This document shows positions 25,827 to 32,902 of a stretch of 40,788 bases of DNA, piece by piece. The position numbers and the translations under genes were made by a program. Numbering within the stretch: position 1 is the first letter of the stretch; each line of letters begins with the position of its first letter. The DNA comes from Bacteroidales bacterium (GTDB lineage: Bacteria; Bacteroidota; Bacteroidia; Bacteroidales; F082): positions 1 to 40,788 of the forward strand of contig JAUYGX010000148.1 of assembly GCA_030690365.1 (NCBI GenBank), given 5' to 3'. The notes under the pieces were generated by a model. The model searched no databases and was not told the DNA's origin. It saw only the letters and a program-made list of their open reading frames with translations.

Positions 25827-26156
25827 TTAGTTTAGTAATTGTGCAGGCAGGTCGTAAATGGTTTCTTCCTGAGGCATATTAAAAACTTCACTCATGGCTT
25901 TTTCGTAACGGCAATCGAACGAAATACAGGCCGTGTCGAAAGGTATATCATCAATATACACTTCTTCTGGAAGATTAAATGTTGTTTTTTGGGCATCGTA
26001 ACACCTGTATTCAGCTGCAATTTCACCCGTATTAAAAGGGATGTCGTTGATAAAAAGTTCTTCTTCAAGATTTTCGTATGAACTGATTGTAACATCAGTT
26101 GCGTATGTGGTTGAGAAGCTCATCAAAAAAGCAAAAATGATACTTATAGTTTTCAT
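25827..26156 (-). CDS. Small exported protein with DIPFxT repeats, function unknown
   Basis: I do not recognise this 109-residue protein (from ATG 26156). It has a clear signal peptide (MKTISIIFAFLMSFSTTYA) and a short acidic mature part. Two copies of a motif, EELFINDIPFNT and EEVYIDDIPFDT, are spaced about 36 residues apart. A shorter third copy near the end reads EETIYDLP. Cysteines lie between the repeats (RCYDAQ, TACISFDCRYE). The mature protein is about 90 residues with no transmembrane helix and no lipobox. It is transcribed divergently from the ferritin-VIT1 gene across a 283-bp region and has its own terminator. It may be an extracytoplasmic scaffold, signal or metal-related peptide, but this is not supported further. 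Confidence 0.72.
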   Translation of the reverse strand: MKTISIIFAFLMSFSTTYATDVTISSYENLEEELFINDIPFNTGEIAAEYRCYDAQKTTFNLPEEVYIDDIPFDTACISFDCRYEKAMSEVFNMPQEETIYDLPAQLLN

Positions 26157-26212
26157 GGCTTTGTATTTTTTAGTCATTTGTAATAGAGTTGTCTAATTTC
26201 GTGCCACAATTT

Positions 26213-26230
26213 ATACTATTCTGATAGTAT
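26213..26230. promoter_or_regulatory. Possible operator: ATACTAT-TCTG-ATAGTAT inverted repeat
   Basis: Perfect 7-bp arms with a 4-base spacer lie 57 bp upstream of the small exported-protein gene in the divergent region shared with the iron gene. The symmetry suits a dimeric regulator. No T-run follows, so it is not a terminator. Confidence 0.35.
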
Positions 26231-26293
26231 GATATTTAAAATAGGATTTCCTTTTCAGAGACAATAATTTATAAATGGGTTCGGACATATTTC

Positions 26294-26307
26294 GTTCGTA
26301 AACGAAC
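26294..26307. promoter_or_regulatory. Possible operator: GTTCG-TAAA-CGAAC inverted repeat
   Basis: Perfect 5-bp arms around TAAA sit between the divergent start codons, 65 bp upstream of the iron gene's -7 element. It could bind a regulator of either gene. Its identity is unknown. Confidence 0.35.
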
Positions 26308-26371
26308 AGTATTGGTTTAATTTTTGACTGATCATCCGACAAATCGCATCAAAAAGCGTAGATAAAAAGTG

Positions 26372-26379
26372 TATTTTTG
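26372..26379 (+). promoter_or_regulatory. Candidate -7 element for ferritin-VIT1 gene
   Basis: TATTTTTG matches TAnnTTTG, 60 bp upstream of the ATG at 26440. No -33 match was found at 19 bp. Confidence 0.38.
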
Positions 26380-26439
26380 AATTTGCTTGAAATGAAAAAT
26401 GTGATCAATTTATTCGTGTCCTTTTTATAATTCCACATC

Positions 26440-27303
26440 ATGACCACAACTGATTATCTGCGGCAGCAACAGGCCGAAATTACCGAACACTATGTATATT
26501 CGGGGCTAAGCAAACTGGCTGATAACGAACACAACAGGGTTACTTTAAAGAAAATCGCCGATGACGAACTGAAACACTATTATATCTGGAAAAAAATTAC
26601 CGGCAAGGATGTGGAGCCAAATAAAGCAAAAGTCCGCCGTTACATACGTTTAGTCAGGATTTTTGGACTCAACTTTTCGCTTAAGCTGATGGAAAGTGGC
26701 GAAGTGAATGCCCAGGCACTTTACGAGGAGGCAAAGATATTACTTCCCGAAGTAGGCAATATCCAATCAGAGGAAGAACAGCATGAGCTGGAACTTATCA
26801 GCATACTCAAGGACAATCGCCTATCGTATGTAGGTGCCATTGTGCTTGGATTAAATGACGCGTTGGTGGAACTCACCGGAACCCTTACCGGATTGACATT
26901 TGCCTTTGGCAACAACCATGTCATCGGCATCACCGGATTGATTATGGGCATCGCCGCGGCCCTGTCCATGGCATCATCCGGGTATCTGGCTTCGCAGGAA
27001 GACAAGGAAGTAAAAGACATCAACCCGATTATTGCAGCTGTGTATACCGGAGTGGCCTATCTGATCACCGTTTTCCTGTTGGTGATTCCGTATTTTATCT
27101 TTTCCAACGGACTGGTGGCACTTGGTGTGATGTTGGTGATTACATTACTGATTATTGGCGGATACAATTATTACATATCCGTGGCCAAAGATGTCAGTTT
27201 TAAAAAGCGATTTTTATCCATGGCCTCCATTTCCATGGGTGTGGCAGCCATTTCGTTTGCCATCGGATTTGTGGTAAAAAAATATTTCGGATTTGATTTG
27301 TAA
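26440..27303 (+). CDS. Ferritin-like/VIT1 fusion, probable membrane iron exporter or storage protein
   Basis: This 287-residue protein joins a rubrerythrin/ferritin-like di-iron domain (1 to about 125) to a VIT1/CCC1 membrane transporter (about 126-287, five predicted helices). The iron ligands are suggested by Glu16, E43-x-x-H46 and E112-x-x-H115. The transporter half starts SYVGAIVLGLNDALVELTGTLTGLTF and has the conserved small-residue MGIAAALSMASSGYLASQED. Related fusions (MbfA-type) export or sequester iron and protect against peroxide. It stands alone with a 283-bp divergent region upstream containing two inverted repeats. Iron rather than manganese is inferred from the family. Confidence 0.9.
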   Translation: MTTTDYLRQQQAEITEHYVYSGLSKLADNEHNRVTLKKIADDELKHYYIWKKITGKDVEPNKAKVRRYIRLVRIFGLNFSLKLMESGEVNAQALYEEAKILLPEVGNIQSEEEQHELELISILKDNRLSYVGAIVLGLNDALVELTGTLTGLTFAFGNNHVIGITGLIMGIAAALSMASSGYLASQEDKEVKDINPIIAAVYTGVAYLITVFLLVIPYFIFSNGLVALGVMLVITLLIIGGYNYYISVAKDVSFKKRFLSMASISMGVAAISFAIGFVVKKYFGFDL

Positions 27304-27351
27304 CACTATTTCAGCTTACTTTTACAGTGTGCAACTAATTTTTGATTAATT

Positions 27352-27831
27352 ATGGTGCAGGATATTCGCTGGGAACAAAGGTTCTCTAATTTTAAAAAGG
27401 CTTTTAAGAAATTTCAGCAGGCTGTTGATTATGTAAAAAATGAATTCGGAGAAGGCTCAAATGAGGTAATTAAATCAGAAGACGTGCTGGAGGAAGTGCT
27501 CAAAGAAGGACTCATCCAGCGATTTGAATATACCCATGAACTGGCATGGAATGTGATGAAAGATTATGCCGAATATCAGGGAAATGCAGATATCAGGGGT
27601 TCCAGGGACGCCACACGCGAAGCTTTTAAAATGAAACTTGTGGTCCGTGCAGAAATATGGATGGATATGATTCAAAGCAGGAATCAGACCTCACATACTT
27701 ATAATGAATCGACTGCCAATGAAATTTTCTCGAAAATAATTGATGATTATTATGCAGCATTCAAACAGTTTGAGTTAACAATGGAAGGGCTGCGTACTGG
27801 TACACAGGGTGATTTATTTGATCAGGAGTAA
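27352..27831 (+). CDS. hepT: HepT-like HEPN toxin (nucleotidyltransferase substrate-binding protein family)
   Basis: This 159-residue all-alpha HEPN protein of the HI0074 type carries the RX4HXY motif as RNQTSHTY (Arg110, His115, Tyr117), the proposed RNase active site. The Tyr is the AMPylation target in characterised HepT-MntA pairs. Its stop overlaps the start of the nucleotidyltransferase gene by one base (TAATG), which implies coupled translation. Residues 20-50 are strongly charged and helical. It could instead be a nontoxic substrate-binding subunit, as the family was first described. Confidence 0.87.
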   Translation: MVQDIRWEQRFSNFKKAFKKFQQAVDYVKNEFGEGSNEVIKSEDVLEEVLKEGLIQRFEYTHELAWNVMKDYAEYQGNADIRGSRDATREAFKMKLVVRAEIWMDMIQSRNQTSHTYNESTANEIFSKIIDDYYAAFKQFELTMEGLRTGTQGDLFDQE

Positions 27832-28163
27832 TGCAATACGGTCTTAATAAACAAGAACTAACCCGCATTCGGGTAGTAATGGCGTCCTTTCCAGAGGTAG
27901 ACAAGGCCATTCTTTATGGTTCACGGGCAAAGGGCAACTATAAACCAGCTTCTGATATTGACCTCACATTTCTGGGCGACAGGCTCACGTTGACTATCTT
28001 GAATAAAATAGCCTTACAACTTGACGATCTGATGTTGCCCTGTACCTTTGACCTGTCGATTTTCCGGCACATAACAAATCCTGATCTGACAGATCATATC
28101 CACCGTGTTGGTGTGGTTTTTTATGAAAGGCAAGCAGGAAATTTTAGAGACTGTTTTGATTGA
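27831..28163 (+). CDS. mntA: MntA-like minimal nucleotidyltransferase antitoxin
   Basis: This 110-residue MNT-domain protein has the GSX10DXD signature (Gly30-Ser31, Asp42, Asp44) and the third acidic residue at about Asp74 in CTFDLSIF. In the known type VII system it AMPylates and silences the HepT toxin. All catalytic residues are present, so it looks active. It starts on the A of the hepT stop codon. It lacks any partner other than the gene immediately upstream. Confidence 0.88.
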   Translation: MQYGLNKQELTRIRVVMASFPEVDKAILYGSRAKGNYKPASDIDLTFLGDRLTLTILNKIALQLDDLMLPCTFDLSIFRHITNPDLTDHIHRVGVVFYERQAGNFRDCFD

Positions 28164-28238
28164 ATTGATCAAATGACTGAACATCTGCATACCCGTGGTC
28201 GACAAAAGCATATACCGGATGCTAGCTAAAGTTTCAAT

Positions 28239-28538
28239 TCATAAAATCTTTAAATCTTTTGGATTTTGGCGGCAATCCCAAATATTATGAACGATAATCA
28301 TTGTCTCGGTGACTTGATAAAAGATTATATAATCGCCTATAATCAAACCCCTTACTATTTCTATCTCTGTCGTAATGCCAAGATCAGGATGCTTTTTAAG
28401 CAATACTATTTCTTTTGTGAGCCTTCTATAGAGTTTGCTTGAATAAGAATTACTTTGATTCCTTTTATTGTAGAATTTTAAAATATCATACAACTTGATC
28501 CTTGCTCGATGCGACCAAACTATTTTGCGTTTAGCCAT
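28239..28538 (-). CDS. ParE/RelE-family toxin
   Basis: This 99-residue basic protein has the ParE/RelE fold pattern. An N-terminal WSHRARIKLYDILKFYNKRN helix is followed by a KLYRRLTKEIVLLKKHPDLG segment and the strands RGLIIGDYIIFYQV and MIIVHNIWDCRQNP. The final DCRQNP is the usual ParE ending. Its ATG overlaps the antitoxin stop by 19 bp, so the pair is co-translated. Gyrase (ParE) versus ribosome-dependent mRNA cleavage (RelE) cannot be decided, but ParE is favoured by the ending. Confidence 0.88.
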   Translation of the reverse strand: MAKRKIVWSHRARIKLYDILKFYNKRNQSNSYSSKLYRRLTKEIVLLKKHPDLGITTEIEIVRGLIIGDYIIFYQVTETMIIVHNIWDCRQNPKDLKIL

Positions 28539-28756
28539 GTTGAAACTTCTTTATTCAGCTCATCATGCTCAATAAACAACCCTTCTTCAATTTCCTTTTG
28601 AGATGCTACGATCTCTTCTCTTTGTTTTGCATTCAGGGCAAGTATCTCTTTATCAGTCTTTGAATCAAGAATCGTCTTAATAGCCTTAAGAAATGCGACA
28701 TCATTGATCTCAGATATCCTCCTGATAAGCACTGTCTTCAATTCTATCGCTGTCAT
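28520..28756 (-). CDS. Antitoxin partner of the ParE-type toxin
   Basis: This 78-residue protein begins MTAIELKTVLIRRISEIND, a short helical N-terminus. An acidic, helical tail (IVASQKEIEEGLFIEHDELNKEVSTWLNAK) follows that would wrap the toxin. Identification rests mainly on size, acidity, and position directly upstream of and overlapping a ParE-like toxin. No DNA-binding domain is obvious, so autoregulation is uncertain. Confidence 0.82.
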   Translation of the reverse strand: MTAIELKTVLIRRISEINDVAFLKAIKTILDSKTDKEILALNAKQREEIVASQKEIEEGLFIEHDELNKEVSTWLNAK

Positions 28757-28802
28757 ATCAATATTATTTATTGCGAAGTTACAAAATTTACAGTTTAAAT
28801 CA

Positions 28803-28925
28803 TTATGTCAGCGTTCCGTTTTCTGAAAATTTTTCTAACGAGAATAGAACCCCAACTCTGGCACCCGTTTTGCCATAGCCCCACGCGTGACTATTTCCCA
28901 TCAGTTCACCAGGAAAAGTTGGCAT
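28803..28925 (-). CDS. Possible 40-residue small protein or gene remnant
   Basis: An ATG at 28925 opens a 40-codon frame ending at TAA 28805-28803. Its peptide begins MPTFPGELMGNSHAWGYGKT and ends EKFSENGTLT. The composition looks protein-like and the frame fills an otherwise gene-free 206-bp gap between the antitoxin and the flavoprotein gene. A small stem (TGGCA/TGCCA) also occurs inside it, so a structured RNA or a mobile-element relic is possible. No family recognised. Confidence 0.3.
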   Translation of the reverse strand: MPTFPGELMGNSHAWGYGKTGARVGVLFSLEKFSENGTLT

Positions 28926-28948
28926 GCGAAATATTCACCACTAAATCC

Positions 28949-28956
28949 TACCTTTG
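28949..28956 (+). promoter_or_regulatory. Candidate -7 element for the flavoprotein gene
   Basis: TACCTTTG ends 6 bp before the ATG at 28963, which would give a nearly leaderless transcript. It matches TAnnTTTG exactly. Confidence 0.4.
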
Positions 28957-28962
28957 CGCCAC

Positions 28963-30210
28963 ATGAACAATTACGACGTAATAGTGGTGGGTGCCGGTCC
29001 GGCCGGATTACTGGCGGCTGGCCGGGCAGCAGAACGCGGTTGTAAAGTCCTGTTGTTGGAAAAAATGCGCCAGGAAGGTCGTAAATTACTGATCACTGGC
29101 AAAGGCCGGTGCAACATCACCAACGACGCACCCATTGGTGAGTTTATTACGCATGTGTTTCCAAACGGACGCTTTCTGCGTAATGCCTTTTCAAAATTTT
29201 TTTCACACGACATCATTGAGTTGTTGCAGCGATATGGAGTTGAATCGACTCTGGAAAGAGGGGGGCGCTACTTTCCTGCCAGCAACAGTTCAGCCGATGT
29301 GCTTCAGGGATTACTTTCATGGGTCAAAGAGTTAAAAGTAGAAATCCGTTGTGGATACCGGGTAGAGAAACTCAATATTGAAGACCAGGTAATCCTTGGA
29401 CTTCGTGCCAACGGTGAACAGTTTTATGCCCGGAACATCATCCTGGCAACAGGCGGAAAATCTTATCCTGCAACCGGATCGAACGGAGAAGGCTACGAAC
29501 TTGCCAGAGCAGCAGGGCATACCATTAACCGGGTAATGCCTGCCCTGGTTCCGTTGGAGACGGAAGGAAGCGTGGCTCAAAAACTCCAGGGGCTTAACCT
29601 GAAAAACGTGCAGGCGATAGTTTGGTCGAACGGGAAAAAAATGGGAGAGGACTTTGGTGAGATGATCTTCACCCACTTTGGCCTCTCCGGTCCCATCATC
29701 CTGACGTTGAGCCGGATTGTGGTGGAAGAATTGCACAAAAAAAACCAGGTTGAAGTTACCATCGACCTGAAACCGGCGCTGGATGATCAAAAACTTGATA
29801 CCCGGCTTATCCGCGATTTGAACAAACATGGCAAGAAAAAACTGGGCAATATTTTCCAGTTTTGGCTGCCCGCAAGCATGGTTCCCATTTTTATTGAATT
29901 GCTCGAAATCGATCCCGAAAAAGAATGTCATCAGGTTTCGGCCAAAGAGCGAAAACAAATCCTTCATCTGCTTAAAAACTTCCGGTTTAAAATCTCACAT
30001 CACCGTTCGTTCAAAGAGGCCATTATTACCGCTGGTGGCGTTGCTACGGACGAGATTTCGCCAAAGACAATGGAATCGAAATTGGTAAAAGGACTTTTTT
30101 TCGCCGGCGAGATGATCGATCTGGATGCTGAAACAGGTGGTTATAATTTACAGATTGCATACTCAACAGGCTGGCTGGCAGGTAATTCGTGTGTAATAGA
30201 ATTATTATAG
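28963..30210 (+). CDS. YhiN/HI0933-family FAD-dependent oxidoreductase
   Basis: This 415-residue flavoprotein has an N-terminal FAD-binding Rossmann motif (VVGAGPAGLLAAGRAAERG). Family segments LLITGKGRCNITN, ATGGKSYPATGSNGEGYELA and MIFTHFGLSGPIIL follow. The C-terminal GGVATDEISPKTMESKLVKGLFFAGEMIDLDAETGGYNLQIAYSTG segment is typical. The family is often labelled aminoacetone oxidase, but its physiological reaction is not established. I use the ATG at 28963; an upstream TTG three codons earlier is less likely. It stands alone. The 158 bp after its stop hold nothing recognisable. Confidence 0.92.
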   Translation: MNNYDVIVVGAGPAGLLAAGRAAERGCKVLLLEKMRQEGRKLLITGKGRCNITNDAPIGEFITHVFPNGRFLRNAFSKFFSHDIIELLQRYGVESTLERGGRYFPASNSSADVLQGLLSWVKELKVEIRCGYRVEKLNIEDQVILGLRANGEQFYARNIILATGGKSYPATGSNGEGYELARAAGHTINRVMPALVPLETEGSVAQKLQGLNLKNVQAIVWSNGKKMGEDFGEMIFTHFGLSGPIILTLSRIVVEELHKKNQVEVTIDLKPALDDQKLDTRLIRDLNKHGKKKLGNIFQFWLPASMVPIFIELLEIDPEKECHQVSAKERKQILHLLKNFRFKISHHRSFKEAIITAGGVATDEISPKTMESKLVKGLFFAGEMIDLDAETGGYNLQIAYSTGWLAGNSCVIELL

Positions 30211-30368
30211 CAACAAACAGGCAGTATCTGTAAATATCCTGAACCCTGATCCATGACCAGGAAAAATTCACTTCGCCTTCAATCATTTGTTAAAAAATTG
30301 TAATATTGATGTTGAATTTTTTTTACCAGAAAATACCACGAAAGTGGAATCATTTAAATCAACGATAA

Positions 30369-30707
30369 ATGGAAGCACAAAAAGTAGACATGTTTATTAT
30401 GATGAACAGCAAATTTTTTGAAGGTCATCATCTTAGCCAAATCAGGGACCGCTTGCTGGCGATGGACGAATCCAAGTGGGGATTGTTGCAAACGCTGCAA
30501 TTTAAAGACCCGACCACCATATTAATCGTATCCATTCTGGCGGGTAGCCTGGGCATCGACAGGTTTTTGATTGGCGATACAGGTTTAGGTGTTGGCAAGT
30601 TGTTAACCTGCGGCGGGCTGGGAATTTGGTACATTATCGACTGGTTTTTAATCATGGACACTACACGTGAAAAAAACCTGGAAAAACTTCAATTGGTACT
30701 ATATTAA
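30369..30707 (+). CDS. TM2-domain membrane protein
   Basis: This 112-residue protein has an N-terminal helical cytosolic part (1-50). The TM2 domain follows (about 52-105): two helices with the diagnostic LGIDRFLIGDTGLGVGKLLTCGGLGIWYIIDWF pattern (a variant of G-x-D-R-F-Y-x-G). Biochemical role of TM2 proteins in bacteria is unknown. The DUF2752 gene begins 5 bp after its stop, so they form an operon. Confidence 0.88.
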   Translation: MEAQKVDMFIMMNSKFFEGHHLSQIRDRLLAMDESKWGLLQTLQFKDPTTILIVSILAGSLGIDRFLIGDTGLGVGKLLTCGGLGIWYIIDWFLIMDTTREKNLEKLQLVLY

Positions 30708-30712
30708 ATTCA

Positions 30713-31126
30713 TTGAGCAGGAATAAGTTATACATTTTATTAGCTGTTGCCTGTCTGATCGGATACAGCTGGCTGTTCTTTAATTACCGGTCGGGTGCGG
30801 AAACCGACCCTGACGGATTAGGTGTTTGCATTTTCAAAGAAGTCACCCATATTCCTTGTCCTTCCTGCGGTTCTACGCGATCGGCGATTTCGTTGTTACA
30901 CGGAAATATTGCCGATGCTTTGTATTGGAATCCGATAGGCTTTTTGCTGGGAATTATATTGGTGATCGTCCCCCTCTGGCTAATATTTGATGTGGTCTTA
31001 AAAAAGGACTCTTTCTTTCGGTTATATAAAAGGTCGGAAGCCACACTCGAACAGAAGAAAGTAGCAGTTCCACTCATTATTCTTGTACTGGCCAATTGGA
31101 TTTGGAACATTTTTAAATCATTATAA
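30713..31126 (+). CDS. DUF2752 membrane protein (TTG start)
   Basis: This 137-residue protein has three predicted membrane helices (about 7-24, 62-85, 117-134). The DUF2752 signature is the Cys motif C...IPCPSCGSTRS after the first helix, which may bind a metal or be redox active. No ATG is available between the upstream stop and the conserved region; TTG at 30713 is the best start. It is translated 5 bp behind the TM2 gene. Function of DUF2752 is unknown. Confidence 0.85.
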   Translation: MSRNKLYILLAVACLIGYSWLFFNYRSGAETDPDGLGVCIFKEVTHIPCPSCGSTRSAISLLHGNIADALYWNPIGFLLGIILVIVPLWLIFDVVLKKDSFFRLYKRSEATLEQKKVAVPLIILVLANWIWNIFKSL

Positions 31127-31174
31127 AATGGTGGTTTTATGATGATTTAACCAATTTGATCCGTAGGTCGTGAT

Positions 31175-31252
31175 ATGAAAAAAATACTCCTGCAACTAGT
31201 CCTTTTGGTGCTCCTCTTTTTGCCCTGTGGCTTGAACCGACTTAGTTTTTAA
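31175..31252 (+). CDS. Possible 25-residue hydrophobic peptide
   Basis: ATG at 31175 opens MKKILLQLVLLVLLFLPCG and then ends after NRLSF. It looks like a signal or lipoprotein leader (LPCG) with almost no mature part and lies 48 bp after the DUF2752 stop. It could be a truncated gene, a small membrane peptide, or chance. Its 3' end overlaps the end of the convergent T9SS cargo gene by 11 bp. Confidence 0.3.
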   Translation: MKKILLQLVLLVLLFLPCGLNRLSF

Positions 31253-32138
31253 CCACAGAACCGGTTGCCATACCATTTTTCGGATCAACAATGCGGTAAA
31301 GTAAAGTGCCCGACGGATATCCTTTCAGGTTAACTTCCAAGCTTGTAGATGGAAATGAGACTTCTCCCAGCTTTTTGCCCTGAATATCATAAAAAGTAAG
31401 TACACGGTCGCTTGAGGCTTGAGCCACCTCAAAAGTAATCTTGTCGGAGGTTGGATTGGGAAAGCTGTTCACGGCAAGCCGGGGCGTTTCGGGATTAATA
31501 ATCCCGACATTGGTATTGATTCTCAGGCTGTCGACGAACATCACCGAACCGGGATTTAATGAAGCGGCACCTGATGACATAATCAACACATTGAACGTAT
31601 CCGGTTGATGGTCATTGAAGTAATTCATCGTTAATTCGAAAGGAGTCCAATCGGCTGCATCGTGCAGGAATGAATACCCCATACCAATGGTATCGTAGGT
31701 ATCACCATCCTTTCTATAGCAGTAAATCAACAGGGAGGAACTATCGTTTTGTGCGCCCTGATATTTATACATTCCCGTCAGGGTATTCACTTTTTCGCTG
31801 AGGGCTAACCCATTACTAAATGAATACTCAAAAGTAGTCAGATTAACGTTAAAGGTGGCGAGGGTAATCAGACCGGGAGCGACAAACTGCATGATAACAT
31901 TTTTAGTTTCAAGTCGTGCCGAATAGGTTCCGTCATATGCATCTGTCGATCGGGTTACCACCGTAACTCCTGCCATAGCAGTAAAAGCATTGGGCGTATT
32001 CCAGCTCTCGGGTTGCTGAAATGTAATACTACCCACTGTAAAATCCTGCCACGTTTCAAGAGAACCATTGGGAAGCGATTGAGCCTGCAACATTGTGGCC
32101 AGACCAACTATAACGAGAAGAGTAAGAATCTTTTTCAT
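31242..32138 (-). CDS. T9SS-exported protein with type A sorting domain
   Basis: The protein has 298 residues with a signal peptide (MKKILTLLVIVGLATMLQAQ). A beta-sandwich-like N-terminal domain (about 20-215) starts LPNGSLETWQDF and has Trp-rich strands, resembling carbohydrate-binding or PCMD-like modules. The C-terminal sorting domain reads NSFPNPTSDKITFEV and ends in a basic strand. The reading frame is open 45 codons further upstream, but the signal peptide fixes the start at 32138. Ligand unknown. Confidence 0.83.
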   Translation of the reverse strand: MKKILTLLVIVGLATMLQAQSLPNGSLETWQDFTVGSITFQQPESWNTPNAFTAMAGVTVVTRSTDAYDGTYSARLETKNVIMQFVAPGLITLATFNVNLTTFEYSFSNGLALSEKVNTLTGMYKYQGAQNDSSSLLIYCYRKDGDTYDTIGMGYSFLHDAADWTPFELTMNYFNDHQPDTFNVLIMSSGAASLNPGSVMFVDSLRINTNVGIINPETPRLAVNSFPNPTSDKITFEVAQASSDRVLTFYDIQGKKLGEVSFPSTSLEVNLKGYPSGTLLYRIVDPKNGMATGSVVKN

Positions 32139-32257
32139 ATTTTTAACGTTTTTGAAATAAACTATTATGCAATTTCGCCTTTTGAAAGCTAAATTAAATT
32201 TTATTTCGGTACGCTGATTGAAATTTAAAAGAATGGTTCTAAATAAATTGTAATCAC

Positions 32258-32902
32258 ATGTACTCCAGAGCAATACTCTTCCTCACCTTTTTTGTTCTTG
32301 CAACCTTAAACAGTTGGGCACAAAATTCTGACAGGAATGTGGTATTACTCGAAGCTGAGGTGCTGAGCAGCGACAGTCTGTTACCGGTTCCCAATGCGCA
32401 TATCATCAGCAAATTTAACCGTGTTGGCACCATCAGCAACCATTTAGGTCAGTTTAAAATGATGGTCGATCCCAACGACAGTTTGCTGATCACCTCCATG
32501 GGTTATAGTCCCTTGATTTTAACTATCACCGACAGCATTAAAGCCTTGCCAGGCGAGATGCAAATATTGCTTCAAAAGGATACGTTAATGATCAACGAAG
32601 TGATTATCAGAGCTTACTTTGAGTACGAAGTGTTTAAACAAATGGTGATAGATATGAAACCCATTGATTTAAGCCAGTTTTATCCCGTTTGGGAAGGAAC
32701 CGAACTTCTCTATCGTGAACCAACACCCATGACTTTTGGCGGACCTATTCAGGCTTTGTACGATCATTTTAATCACATAGCGCGACTTCAGCGAAAGCTG
32801 CTCCGAAACCGGGAACAATACAATAAGGTGATGATACAAATGGGTCGTCCGCAAGACACCATTCCGGCTATCCCTGAGCATATGCAAGCGTTGCCACACT
32901 GA
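32258..32902 (+). CDS. Exported carboxypeptidase-regulatory-like domain protein
   Basis: This 214-residue protein has a signal peptide (MYSRAILFLTFFVLATLNSWA). A CarboxypepD_reg/CNA-B-like beta domain (about 28-115) follows, with a LLPVPNAHIISKFNRVGTISNHLGQF block and a final LLQKDTLMINEVIIRA strand as in TonB-dependent receptor N-domains. The C-terminal 100 residues are helical and charged. Unlike SusC proteins it has no barrel. It may be a periplasmic or outer-membrane accessory. Its last 35 bp overlap the convergent comF end. Confidence 0.8.
   Translation: MYSRAILFLTFFVLATLNSWAQNSDRNVVLLEAEVLSSDSLLPVPNAHIISKFNRVGTISNHLGQFKMMVDPNDSLLITSMGYSPLILTITDSIKALPGEMQILLQKDTLMINEVIIRAYFEYEVFKQMVIDMKPIDLSQFYPVWEGTELLYREPTPMTFGGPIQALYDHFNHIARLQRKLLRNREQYNKVMIQMGRPQDTIPAIPEHMQALPH

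Noticed and set aside
28840-28905. tRNA-like sequence (GGGGTTCTATTC resembling a T-arm)
   Set aside because: The expected 5-bp T-stem, anticodon arm and acceptor pairing are absent on both strands.
29332-29967. 211-codon minus-strand open frame inside the flavoprotein gene
   Set aside because: The plus-strand frame has clear YhiN-family motifs throughout. The antisense frame has no signal or motif.
24941-31252. Possible integrated mobile element or prophage
   Set aside because: Despite the toxin-antitoxin modules and palindrome, there is no integrase, transposase, att-like duplication or phage structural gene in this stretch.
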